Made by a program: the position numbers and the translations under genes. From positions 1 through 28,245 of IMG/VR virus record IMGVR_UViG_3300017963_000650: a stretch of DNA of 28,245 nt. One strand, 5' to 3'. This stretch comes from a virus. Positions 16,156 to 22,836 of this stretch are shown one piece after another. A model generated the notes under the pieces. It did not search any database. It saw only the letters and a program-made list of their open reading frames with translations, and was not told the origin of the DNA. Position 1 is the stretch's first letter; every line of letters begins with the position of its first letter.

Positions 16156-17703
16156 CTACCATGTGCTAAAGTCACTTTCATCAAAGTCTTCTCTAAAAAG
16201 GTCAGCTTCTGTTTTACCGCCCTCAAGGTAAACAATACCAATTTTTGGAAATTTTGCGTTTAGATCCTTATCAAGTATTCTGGAAAAAGCGTCGATCATG
16301 TCGTCGTGCTTTCCTACTGGAAAAACTAATAATTCATCTTTTACAAAATTTTCTACTAAATTGTTTGTAGCTCCGTCAACACTATCATACATAATGCTCT
16401 TAGGCAAGTACACCCGATGATTTTCAAAGTAATGAATTAATTTTCTGATTCTATCTTCTTTTTTTACATTTCCTTTTACCTCTGTCATTGAAAAACGATA
16501 ATTTTTTTCTGTCATTTGTTCTTCAATAGTAAATGCGTCTGTCATCATTCCATATTGTTCAACGGCAACAACTGGTGATTTACCCGACTTTGTAAACCAT
16601 TTCATATGTAAATCAAAAAGGGCTTCTATTCGTTCAGTAGGATTAAGACGATCACGCAATAGATCAAGTATGTAATAATTATTGTCTTTTGCTAATCCTA
16701 CAACCACCATTGCAGTGTAGTCTGGGTCTGAATTTTTTTGTGATTTTTTTGTGTTTGCAGGGTCATATAAAATATATACGTTCATGCCCTTTGCTGTAAA
16801 TTTCCTAGATAAATTATTGTAATATTTAATATCATGGCGTTTAAACTCACCACCTCCCTGTGCGCTAGGTCTTTGCAAGTATTGGCCGACAAAGCCTTGC
16901 ATGCCTAACTCTGTTAATTTTTGATCTAGTTCATCCTCGCCAAGTCGTTCTTCATGCAAATATGTGTCTTGCTCGCATATCCACTTTTTTTTATTAACTT
17001 CTATGATTGTTCTTTTTTCAAAATATGCAGGTAATATTAATTGTTCCCAATTCCCCTTTTCCATCAGGTGACCTGCAACATCATTTTCATGCACACGTTG
17101 CATCACAATTAATGCCCTTGAGGTTTTTGGGTCGTTTTCACGTGTTAAAAAAGTTTGATCCAGCCAGGCGTTTGTTGTCGCTCTTATTGTTTCGCTTATT
17201 GCCTCATCTGGCTTGTTTAAATCGTCACCTATGAGAAAATCACCGCCTTCACCAGTTACGGAACCACCTACTGACGTTGCTTTTCTGTGGCCTCTCTTGG
17301 TAGTTTGGAATTTGCGTTTTTCGTTTTGGTCGGATGCAATTATCGTTTCAGGAAAGCAATTTTTATACCATTCACTTTCAACTATCAAACGAGTGTCAAC
17401 ACTGTGTTTTATTGATAAATCGTAACCGTATGAGCCTGTTATAATTTGTGTCGAGGGATTTTGACCAAGTAGCCATGCTGGCCACGCAACGGAAACCGTG
17501 ATAGACTTCAAACAACGTGGTGGCATATTAACTATTAAACGCCTTATTTCGCCTCGCTCCATAGCTTGCAGATATTCAATCAAGCATTCAATGTGCCAGT
17601 TGTGAGAATAGTCATGCGCTGGATCTACCGTATGAAAACACTGTTGCGTAAATGCAACTTGGTCACTTCTTAACAATGCTATTAGTTCTTCATTAGATAG
17701 CAT
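16156..17703 (-). CDS. terL: Terminase large subunit
   Basis: The 515-residue product has the two-domain TerL layout. The ATPase part has a Walker A-like PPRCLKS (residues 61-67; Leu replaces the usual Gly before Lys-Ser) and a Walker B-like FLIGDD (156-161). The nuclease part shows the RNase H-type acid triad: YDPA with Asp314, VEQYG with Glu382, and HDDMIDAF with Asp467/468/471. It cuts concatemeric DNA and drives packaging through the portal. The N-terminus has no strong ribosome site. It begins a long minus-strand operon; the small subunit is not adjacent but lies at 26139 on the other strand. Confidence 0.95.
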   Translation of the reverse strand: MLSNEELIALLRSDQVAFTQQCFHTVDPAHDYSHNWHIECLIEYLQAMERGEIRRLIVNMPPRCLKSITVSVAWPAWLLGQNPSTQIITGSYGYDLSIKHSVDTRLIVESEWYKNCFPETIIASDQNEKRKFQTTKRGHRKATSVGGSVTGEGGDFLIGDDLNKPDEAISETIRATTNAWLDQTFLTRENDPKTSRALIVMQRVHENDVAGHLMEKGNWEQLILPAYFEKRTIIEVNKKKWICEQDTYLHEERLGEDELDQKLTELGMQGFVGQYLQRPSAQGGGEFKRHDIKYYNNLSRKFTAKGMNVYILYDPANTKKSQKNSDPDYTAMVVVGLAKDNNYYILDLLRDRLNPTERIEALFDLHMKWFTKSGKSPVVAVEQYGMMTDAFTIEEQMTEKNYRFSMTEVKGNVKKEDRIRKLIHYFENHRVYLPKSIMYDSVDGATNNLVENFVKDELLVFPVGKHDDMIDAFSRILDKDLNAKFPKIGIVYLEGGKTEADLFREDFDESDFSTW

Positions 17704-17721
17704 AATTGTTGCTTTTTTAGG

Positions 17722-17751
17722 TTTAACGAAAGTTTTTCAAAATGATATTAT
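17722..17751 (+). promoter_or_regulatory. Promoter for the lone plus-strand membrane gene
   Basis: TTTAAC (17722-17727), 18 bases, then TATTAT (17746-17751), preceded by TGA as an extended -10. It lies 30 bases before the plus-strand ATG. The same A/T tract reads TATAAT on the minus strand toward terL, but without a convincing -35, so a terminase promoter here is uncertain. Confidence 0.5.
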
Positions 17752-17780
17752 ATATAAAAATTTATTGAAAGGTGTATGTT

Positions 17781-18026
17781 ATGAATCCTCATAAATTAGA
17801 ACTTTTAAAACGCATTGTTAAAACTTTTTTATTTAGTATGTCATTAATTGTTGTTGCCGTTAGTTTAGGATCACCAGTTGGTGTTATTGTTTTATTTTTT
17901 TATGCTTATTTGATTTTATTTCGACCTGATGAAGTTCAATATTTATTCAATAAGGTAACAACTACACCTTGGAGTTTATTTTTATTGATAGATAAGATTA
18001 AAAAACTTGTTATGTTTTGGAAATAA
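17781..18026 (+). CDS. Small two-pass membrane protein, moron-like
   Basis: The 81-residue product starts MNPHKLELLKRIVKTFLFSM. Residues about 14-47 are hydrophobic with a Gly-Ser-Pro-Val-Gly break, giving two short membrane segments, followed by FRPDEVQYLF and a basic C-terminal end. The ATG at 17781 has AAAGG eight bases upstream; a GTG nine bases earlier is less likely. It is the only plus-strand gene in a 22-kb minus-strand block, has its own extended -10 promoter, and ends tail-to-tail with a 17-base overlap against the next gene. This is the layout of a moron, often encoding exclusion factors; a holin is another possibility. Confidence 0.65.
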   Translation: MNPHKLELLKRIVKTFLFSMSLIVVAVSLGSPVGVIVLFFYAYLILFRPDEVQYLFNKVTTTPWSLFLLIDKIKKLVMFWK

Positions 18027-18231
18027 AATCCTCAAAATGTTCGTATGTTTTTTCCCATATTGTCTCTATAGTTTTGTAGGTTTTTTCGTCTACCTCAATA
18101 CGGCCTTTTATATATGATCTAAAAACTTCATCATAAAGGGAATCAATAGCCCATTTCATTTGATCCGCTATAAGCATGTTTCTTGCGGTTTCACCGTCAT
18201 ATGTTTCAAAAGTTACTTTGTTTTTAGTCAT
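18010..18231 (-). CDS. Small early phage protein (73 aa)
   Basis: The product starts MTKNKVTFETYDGETARNML and is helical and acidic with many Tyr and Trp. No family is recognised. I chose ATG 18231, overlapping the end of the upstream lipoprotein gene, over an ATG twelve bases earlier. Its 3' end overlaps that of the opposing membrane gene by 17 bases. Confidence 0.65.
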   Translation of the reverse strand: MTKNKVTFETYDGETARNMLIADQMKWAIDSLYDEVFRSYIKGRIEVDEKTYKTIETIWEKTYEHFEDFISKT

Positions 18232-18385
18232 TTGTTTCCGCATTTGCTAATATTATGCCATTACATTTGGCGCATAAATTTTTGTAATATTGCGCCTTAC
18301 TTTTTGTATCAATGTACGAATAAGAGCATCCGGACAAGTATAATATTAAGATGCAAATTATTGTGTTTTGGGATGACAACCGCAT
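18224..18385 (-). CDS. Small lipoprotein with lipobox (53 aa)
   Basis: The product reads MRLSSQNTIICILILYLSGC followed by SYSYIDTKSK: a basic start, a hydrophobic stretch and a lipobox LSGC with Cys20 as the lipid-bearing residue. The mature part would be 34 residues with a CAKC pair. The ATG at 18385 has GAGAGGGGG close upstream. It overlaps both neighbours. A small phage lipoprotein could be an outer-membrane spanin (Rz1-like) or an exclusion lipoprotein; no embedded Rz partner frame is seen, so I do not assign it. It implies a Gram-negative or at least lipoprotein-processing host. Confidence 0.6.
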   Translation of the reverse strand: MRLSSQNTIICILILYLSGCSYSYIDTKSKAQYYKNLCAKCNGIILANAETND

Positions 18386-18633
18386 TTCCCCCTCTCTTCT
18401 GGGTAACATTCCATGTCACATTGGTGTAAAAAAAATACTGCTTCTGAGTTTTTTACTCCTTGATCCGATAAGAATTTCATTAATTCTATTGTTACCTTTC
18501 TATGGGTATAAAATGTAGCTCCTGTAGTTGCTTTATGTTTTTCTATTTGATTTTTGTAATATATCAAAAAATCTTCAACTTTAATTTTTGAAGTGATTGT
18601 ATCACAAATTTTATGAATCCAATCTATTTCCAT
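18358..18633 (-). CDS. Small early phage protein, Cys-rich end (91 aa)
   Basis: The product starts MEIDWIHKICDTITSKIKVE and ends with a Cys/His cluster (HQCDMECYPEERGKCGCHP) that could bind a metal. The rest is helical. No family is recognised. ATG 18633 has GGTGA five bases upstream; a GTG start nine bases earlier is possible. It overlaps both neighbours by about 25 bases. Confidence 0.65.
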   Translation of the reverse strand: MEIDWIHKICDTITSKIKVEDFLIYYKNQIEKHKATTGATFYTHRKVTIELMKFLSDQGVKNSEAVFFLHQCDMECYPEERGKCGCHPKTQ

Positions 18634-18859
18634 GTCGTTCACCGATATTTGAAAAAATATTATTCACAACGTTTCTTTGTTCATCTAAGGCTTTAAAAAT
18701 TTCATGTTTACACACGTTGTTTTTGTATAGTTCACCTGCTATTTGCGCTTGTGTTGCTCCTAAAATGAAAAAAGCATCGTCTATAGGTATTGTTTTAAGA
18801 ATATTTTTTTTTAAGTTTTCAATAATATTTAAAAAGTTACTAACTTCCTTATCTTCCAT
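18611..18859 (-). CDS. Small early phage protein (82 aa)
   Basis: The product starts MEDKEVSNFLNIIENLKKNI and is helical, with DDAFFILGATQAQIAGELYK in the middle. No family is recognised. AGG lies nine bases before the ATG. It overlaps the next gene by 23 bases, part of a chain of overlapping minus-strand early genes. Confidence 0.65.
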   Translation of the reverse strand: MEDKEVSNFLNIIENLKKNILKTIPIDDAFFILGATQAQIAGELYKNNVCKHEIFKALDEQRNVVNNIFSNIGERHGNRLDS

Positions 18860-18882
18860 AATAACAAACCTATCGTTAAATT

Positions 18883-19098
18883 TTAATTTTTGGGGATGAT
18901 CCTATTCTTATTTTCATATTCAATAACATCATTTAATTTATATCGTATAATTGCCCTAGTTGGGGAGTCTTTTGTATTTATTTTAAAATAGGGCACTCCT
19001 TTATTTTCATATCTATATGAGTTCAATGTTTGCTCTTTTAGCTTCCATCTTTCCGCTAGTTCTTTTGTTGTTAGCCATATGTCGCTTGTATCTGTCAT
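18883..19098 (-). CDS. Excisionase/AlpA-like HTH DNA-binding protein
   Basis: The 71-residue product begins MTDTSDIWLTTKELAERWKL, a pattern typical of the MerR-type winged helix in excisionases and AlpA-like regulators: WLTTKELAERWKLKEQTLNSYR is the helix-turn-helix, followed by a wing VPYFKI and a C-terminal RYKLNDVIEYENK. GAGGG lies just before the ATG. It may be a recombination directionality factor, but no integrase is in the window, so a transcriptional role is equally possible. Confidence 0.75.
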   Translation of the reverse strand: MTDTSDIWLTTKELAERWKLKEQTLNSYRYENKGVPYFKINTKDSPTRAIIRYKLNDVIEYENKNRIIPKN

Positions 19099-19105
19099 GG
19101 TTCCC

Positions 19106-19294
19106 TCATTTTGTATTGGTAGCTATATAAATTTTATTGTTTTTTTCCAGCCAAAAGTGATGCACAAATAAACACTCTTTGTCAATTTTGTTACAATTTG
19201 GTGAAAAAACATACTCCATAATAATTATTGTAAAAATGCTTGATATTAAAAATAAAGTTAATATATTAATTGTGTATTCGATTGTTTTTATCAT
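19106..19294 (-). CDS. Small single-pass membrane protein (62 aa)
   Basis: The product starts MIKTIEYTINILTLFLISSI and has one strong membrane segment at residues about 8-28, then a Cys-containing soluble part (NCNKIDKEC). ATG 19294 follows GGA-A-rich sequence; a TTG twelve bases earlier is possible. It lies eight bases before the HTH gene. No family is recognised. Confidence 0.55.
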   Translation of the reverse strand: MIKTIEYTINILTLFLISSIFTIIIMEYVFSPNCNKIDKECLFVHHFWLEKNNKIYIATNTK

Positions 19295-19336
19295 TTTTTT
19301 TTCCAAAGTGATTATTGAATATTTTTAGGTTTTCTT

Positions 19337-19367
19337 AAAGCCCTGCTGCCTCGCAGGGCTTTTTTTT
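19337..19367. terminator. Strong GC hairpin terminator next to recT
   Basis: AAAGCCCTGC (19337-19346) pairs with GCAGGGCTTT (19353-19362) around a 6-base loop, followed on the plus strand by a T run through 19367. On the minus strand the hairpin comes directly after the recT stop but only CTTTAAG follows. The best U-tract is plus-strand, where it would stop antisense transcripts from the membrane gene at 17781; on the minus strand it can still end recT transcripts. Confidence 0.75.
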
Positions 19368-20244
19368 ATTGTTTTAATAAATCCCCTAAATTTTGCGGCT
19401 CTTCTTTTTTCTTTTTTTCTTCTTCTTTTTTCTCCTCTTTTGCTTCTTTTACATCATCGTCATTTAAGACAACATCTTCTAAATTTTGCGGTTTACTAGG
19501 TTTTTTTTCCTTAACAATTTCGCCTGTTTCATTATCGACAACAATTACATCATCAACCAAGCTTGCTTGTTTTCCTATGTCTGACTGGTCGCTAAGTGCT
19601 ATAGCGTTTTGCAGGTCAGTGTTTAAAGGGAGCATTTTGCATAAGCGTTTAATGGCGGTTTTTTTCCACATTTCTTCTTCAAAAGTGTGCCAAGGACTAT
19701 ATTTACTATCAGCAGCTTGTGAGGATTTTTTTATCTTCATCACGTCTTGCTTTGTAAGTACAACACGCTGAACTGCATCGTCTTTAAACTTTGCAATAGC
19801 ATAAACATACTGCATTGCGCCACGTTCTCCCAAAGTTGGGCGGTGTGTAATGCTTTCATTGTCTCCTAGTTCATAATCAAAATAGTCATTTTCATAAACA
19901 ACATGACAACTAATATTTGCTAGTTCTCCTGATTGTCTAGCAAGTTTTACAATTCCCCTATAGCCAGGTTGGAATTGAACATTTTTTTTGTATGGAACAA
20001 GATAAGCCTCACCAAGAAAACCATCAGTGTAAAGTCCTAGTTGTGCTGCCGTCATGGATGCAGCGAACAAGCTCTTTCTATTACATTCAAGTAATTGTGC
20101 GTTTTGTTGAATAGCGGATATAACCACACGTTGGAACTTTTCAACTTTAATGTGTGGCGGTAATGCGGATTGTAGCTCTTTTGTATAAGCAGGTGATTGT
20201 ATTGTTCGCCTTATTTCATCAATAGGTTGTAAAGCGTTTTTCAT
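19366..20244 (-). CDS. recT: RecT-family single-strand annealing protein
   Basis: The 292-residue product has the RecT core: PHIKVEKFQRVVISAIQQN, then SLFAASMTAAQLGLYTDGFLGEAYLVPY, FQPGYRGIVKLARQSGEL, and SPWHTFEEEMWKKTAIKRLCKMLPL. It anneals single strands made by the partner YqaJ-type exonuclease encoded three genes upstream. The C-terminal 60 residues form a Lys/Glu-rich low-complexity tail (KEEKKEEEKKKKEEPQN), longer than usual, with EPQNLGDLLKQ at the end. GAGGG lies four bases before the ATG, and a dedicated promoter precedes it. Confidence 0.94.
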   Translation of the reverse strand: MKNALQPIDEIRRTIQSPAYTKELQSALPPHIKVEKFQRVVISAIQQNAQLLECNRKSLFAASMTAAQLGLYTDGFLGEAYLVPYKKNVQFQPGYRGIVKLARQSGELANISCHVVYENDYFDYELGDNESITHRPTLGERGAMQYVYAIAKFKDDAVQRVVLTKQDVMKIKKSSQAADSKYSPWHTFEEEMWKKTAIKRLCKMLPLNTDLQNAIALSDQSDIGKQASLVDDVIVVDNETGEIVKEKKPSKPQNLEDVVLNDDDVKEAKEEKKEEEKKKKEEPQNLGDLLKQ

Positions 20245-20282
20245 TTTTCCCTCATTGTAATGTTATTATTGTATTATTATGT

Positions 20283-20311
20283 ATTATAATATATTATTAT
20301 ATATTAGTCAA
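20283..20311 (-). promoter_or_regulatory. Early promoter for recT with shared operator in the spacer
   Basis: -35 TTGACT (20311-20306), a 17-base spacer and a perfect -10 TATAAT (20288-20283). The spacer contains TATAATAATATAT, the element shared with three other promoters in the window. The -35 begins at the stop codon of the preceding pentapeptide gene. Confidence 0.75.
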
Positions 20312-20861
20312 CTTTATTTTTAAAATAATTTTCTATATTAAAACCAGCAGGCCAACGGGTTTTATCGTTGTAAAGTACATTTGAAAGATTAGCGAAAAAA
20401 AGATTGGCGTACCAAAAATACGCCCCATCAAGATTTGCCCCATCAAGATTTGCCCCATCAAAATTTGAGAATGAAAAATCGGTTTTTTCAAGATTAGCTC
20501 CCCCAAGGCTTGCATTTTCAAAATTGGCTCCTGAAAAATAAGCCCCTGAAAGATTACTCATTTTAAGATTTGCGCCCTTAAAATTTGCTTTTTCAAAACA
20601 AGCCCCCGAAAGATCAAGCCCCGAAAGATCAGCCCCTGAAAGATTAGCCTTTTCAAAATTAGCCCACCTAAGTTTAGCCCACCTAAGTTTAGCCCTTTTA
20701 AGATTAGCCCTTTCAAGATTAGCCCCTTCAAGCCAAGCCCTTTCAAGATTTGCCTCACTAAGATTAGCCCCTGAAAGATCAGCCCTTTTTCCTTCTTTTC
20801 CTTTACTTTCAAGCCACAACTCATGGTCTTTTAAAATGTTTTGTAATTCTTCTTTATCCAT
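20304..20861 (-). CDS. Pentapeptide-repeat protein, long paralogue (185 aa)
   Basis: After a start [20 protein letters not shown] come about 25 consecutive A(N/D)LXX-type pentapeptides (residues about 25-155), then a C-terminal cap with [15 protein letters not shown]. Such proteins form right-handed quadrilateral beta-helices; a few mimic DNA and bind gyrase, while most phage ones have no known role. It is clearly paralogous to the next gene upstream, with the same N-terminal and C-terminal caps. Its ATG overlaps that gene's stop by eight bases, with GAGG supplied by the upstream coding sequence. Confidence 0.88.
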   Translation of the reverse strand: MDKEELQNILKDHELWLESKGKEGKRADLSGANLSEANLERAWLEGANLERANLKRAKLRWAKLRWANFEKANLSGADLSGLDLSGACFEKANFKGANLKMSNLSGAYFSGANFENASLGGANLEKTDFSFSNFDGANLDGANLDGAYFWYANLFFANLSNVLYNDKTRWPAGFNIENYFKNKVD

Positions 20862-21150
20862 TTTTAAGTACCTCTTCTATATTAAAACCAGTAGGCCAAA
20901 CGGTTTTATCGTTGTGAAGTACATTAGAAAGATAAGCCCACCCAAGATCAGCCCCTGCAAGATTAGCCTTTTCAAGATTAGCCTTTTCAAGATCAGCCCT
21001 CCTAAGATCAGCCCTCCTAAGATCAGCCCCCACAAGATAAGCCCTCCTAAGATTAGCCCCTGAAAGATTAGCCTTTTTTCCTTCTTCTCCTTCGCTTTTA
21101 ATCCATAACTCATGGTCTTTTAGAATGTTTTGTAATTTTTCTTTATCCAT
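20854..21150 (-). CDS. Pentapeptide-repeat protein, short paralogue (98 aa)
   Basis: The product starts [20 protein letters not shown] and has about ten pentapeptides ([20 protein letters not shown]), then the cap [15 protein letters not shown] shared with the downstream paralogue. It differs from that one mainly by loss or gain of helix coils. It lies three bases after the exonuclease stop, and the last two Glu codons of the exonuclease (GAGGAG) provide its ribosome-binding site, so it is coupled to the recombination genes. Confidence 0.88.
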   Translation of the reverse strand: MDKEKLQNILKDHELWIKSEGEEGKKANLSGANLRRAYLVGADLRRADLRRADLEKANLEKANLAGADLGWAYLSNVLHNDKTVWPTGFNIEEVLKNG

Positions 21151-21153
21151 TTT

Positions 21154-22095
21154 TTACTCCTCTGTTGTTTTATTTTTAATTTTTCTAAAACTAAAAGAGC
21201 GATAACCACTTCTTGTGTATGATATTTCTTTAGGCTTTATATTGTTTAAAGTTAGCCTAAAATCGTCACAAATAATTTTTTGGTGGTCTTTTACAAGGTC
21301 TAAAATTTCAGCTTTACACCCTGCTTTGCTTTTTTGAACCACCTTTTCTTGGTTACTTAAATCATCATATCTTTTTAGTAACTCGATTAGTTGAAAGTTT
21401 TCTGACATATCAGCAATTTTATCTTCTTCTGAATGTGGATATAATGAACTGATATAATCTGCGTCATTTTCAAAATCTGGTGACGGTTCGACATTATTGT
21501 CGATACTTTGCCAGAACTCTGTCACTTTCTTAAAAATCGCTTCCCCAATTTTTTTATTACGCTGCCGTTTGTAAATAACAACACGATTACCACCCACAAG
21601 CGCAACAATGCACCCCCAGTTAAGGTTTGCCACCTCTAACTGGTGTTGCAATTGCATTTCTATGTATAGGGGTACTTTGCCTTCTTCGTTATCCTCGCCA
21701 GGTTCTTCCCATATGTCTTTAAATCTAAACAGGTCAACATTTTTGATTTCCATGATACCCTCGCCAAATTCGCTTTTGGTAATATAAAAATCAAAAGAAC
21801 TCCCCATGCGGTCACAATCTTTGTGCTTTAAAAAGCAATTATCTAAATGCTTTACTTGCCAGCCGTTATCATCTGCAACGCCTTGACCAATAACCGCTTC
21901 AAGCCTTTTACCCCACTTCATGCGCTCCGATTCTATGCCAGTAACATAATTATTGTTGGCTTTTCTATGCCACAATTCATAGTAAGTTAGCCACGGCGAT
22001 ATATTAAAAAATGCGCTAACCTCGGTACTTGATACAGTAGATGCACGACATTGTAGCCATTCTTCATAGCTTGAAAGTTCAATAATATTTTCCAT
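21154..22095 (-). CDS. YqaJ-type recombination exonuclease
   Basis: The 313-residue product has a PD-(D/E)XK nuclease of the YqaJ/lambda Exo type: SSTEVSAFFNISPWLTYYELW at the start, Glu66 in KRLEAVI, Asp102 in GSSFDF, Glu116-Ile-Lys118 (EIK) as the catalytic core, and a QLQHQL helix around residue 150. The C-terminus is helical and basic. It resects double-strand ends for RecT. It is separated from recT by two pentapeptide genes, an unusual insertion in an otherwise paired module. Confidence 0.9.
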   Translation of the reverse strand: MENIIELSSYEEWLQCRASTVSSTEVSAFFNISPWLTYYELWHRKANNNYVTGIESERMKWGKRLEAVIGQGVADDNGWQVKHLDNCFLKHKDCDRMGSSFDFYITKSEFGEGIMEIKNVDLFRFKDIWEEPGEDNEEGKVPLYIEMQLQHQLEVANLNWGCIVALVGGNRVVIYKRQRNKKIGEAIFKKVTEFWQSIDNNVEPSPDFENDADYISSLYPHSEEDKIADMSENFQLIELLKRYDDLSNQEKVVQKSKAGCKAEILDLVKDHQKIICDDFRLTLNNIKPKEISYTRSGYRSFSFRKIKNKTTEE

Positions 22096-22097
22096 GA

Positions 22098-22256
22098 TTA
22101 ATTAGTCCCTTTGATAATGGTTGCTTGATTTCTTTTCAATAAGTCGTAGGCAGTCCAGTTATTAACTGGGTAAATTTCGCCTTTTTTGTAAATTAAGCAA
22201 TCATGCCCATTAAGGGTAATTATACGGGTTATTTTCATTTTTATGTGATATGTCAT
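22098..22256 (-). CDS. Small early protein preceding the exonuclease (52 aa)
   Basis: The product starts MTYHIKMKITRIITLNGHDC and is basic with a compact beta-type pattern (LIYKKGEIYPVNNWTAYDLLKR). I chose ATG 22256, preceded by GAGG nine bases upstream; the same GAGGCAAAAAA leader precedes two plus-strand genes. ATGs at 22271 and 22304 are less likely. It is two bases before the exonuclease. No family is recognised. Confidence 0.65.
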   Translation of the reverse strand: MTYHIKMKITRIITLNGHDCLIYKKGEIYPVNNWTAYDLLKRNQATIIKGTN

Positions 22257-22295
22257 TTTTTTTTGCCTCATAATAAAGTTTTTAGGTTGTTTATG

Positions 22296-22324
22296 ATTAA
22301 ACAATATTATTATATACTAGTCAA
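22296..22324 (-). promoter_or_regulatory. Early promoter for the recombination operon
   Basis: -35 TTGACT (22324-22319), 17 bases, -10 TTTAAT (22301-22296). The spacer has TATAATAATAT as in the recT, ardA and 25059 promoters. It drives the small gene, exonuclease and pentapeptide genes. Confidence 0.65.
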
Positions 22325-22345
22325 CAAAAAAAATAAAAAAAGTTA

Positions 22346-22374
22346 TTGACCTTAGAACGAGGTTTTTTTATTGG
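22346..22374 (+). promoter_or_regulatory. Possible promoter for the HTH regulator
   Basis: TTGACC (22346-22351) is followed 17 bases later by TATTGG (22369-22374), a weak -10. It lacks the shared spacer element of the divergent promoter 22 bases away. A short dyad ACCT-TAGAACG-AGGT overlaps the -35 end. Confidence 0.35.
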
Positions 22375-22407
22375 TTAATAAAACCTAATAAACAAGAGAG
22401 GCAAAAA

Positions 22408-22686
22408 ATGTTTTTTAAAAAACGACCGATAGACTTATACCTAAAATTAGTTCAAAAAAGGCTAAAAATCCTTGAGAATCAAGGCTTTAAAGTTAAAAAG
22501 CCTATACCTTATATTGCTGAAAAAATAAACTTACACCCCTCAACAGTTAGCAACTGGACGTATAAAAAAGATAAAAATAGAACGGCATCTACGGGTGGTA
22601 AAATTCCGCATAAACACATCCCGAAATTAATTAAGCTTGCCAGAGAGTTAGGTATTAAAAACTTGAAAGCAAAAGACTTGTTGTAA
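22408..22686 (+). CDS. HTH transcriptional regulator (Cro/CI-like role)
   Basis: The 92-residue product starts MFFKKRPIDLYLKLVQKRLK and contains a helix-turn-helix at about residues 36-53 (IPYIAEKINLHPSTVSNW). After it, GGKIPHKHIPKLIKLARELGI resembles the closing helices of Cro/YdaS-type repressors. It lies between two divergent transcription units and is followed by three operator-like repeats. The leader GAGAGGCAAAAA before the ATG is shared with the 22256 and ardA genes. No second repressor is visible, so whether it maintains lysogeny is unknown. Confidence 0.75.
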   Translation: MFFKKRPIDLYLKLVQKRLKILENQGFKVKKPIPYIAEKINLHPSTVSNWTYKKDKNRTASTGGKIPHKHIPKLIKLARELGIKNLKAKDLL

Positions 22687-22811
22687 AATTGATTTTTAAC
22701 ATGCGTTTAAATTGATTTTAAGGGGGCATACAGAGCAATAAATAGTTTTTATGACTCGACATACATAAAAAACTAAAATCGCTTGTAGCATATTTTAAAA
22801 TCGATTTAAAA
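22684..22811 (+). promoter_or_regulatory. Three operator-like near-palindromes before the replication gene
   Basis: TAAAATTGATTTTTAA (22684-22699), TTTAAATTGATTTTAA (22706-22721) and TTTTAAAATCGATTTAAAA (22793-22811) share the core AAATYGATTT. The first two are 23 bp apart, centre to centre. A 10-bp inverted repeat with one bulge (TAGTTTTTATG at 22743-22753 and CATAAAAAACTA at 22764-22775) lies between copies two and three. They fill the gap between regulator and initiator and probably bind the regulator. Confidence 0.5.
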
Positions 22812-22836
22812 GCCATATCAAAAAAAGGCGATAAAT

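Noticed and set aside
16156-17703. Inactive terminase because Walker A has Leu instead of Gly before Lys-Ser
   Set aside because: The Lys-Ser pair, Walker B and all nuclease acids are present, and PPR-x-LKS variants are familiar in this TerL group.
18224-19294. Rz/Rz1 spanin pair from the lipoprotein and the nearby single-pass membrane gene
   Set aside because: The genes are not adjacent or nested, the membrane protein has no coiled-coil periplasmic part, and no endolysin or holin is beside them.
20836-21063. Plus-strand frame with repeated Lys-Ile-Ser-Pro
   Set aside because: It is the antisense of the pentapeptide codons. The repeats come from the real minus-strand gene.
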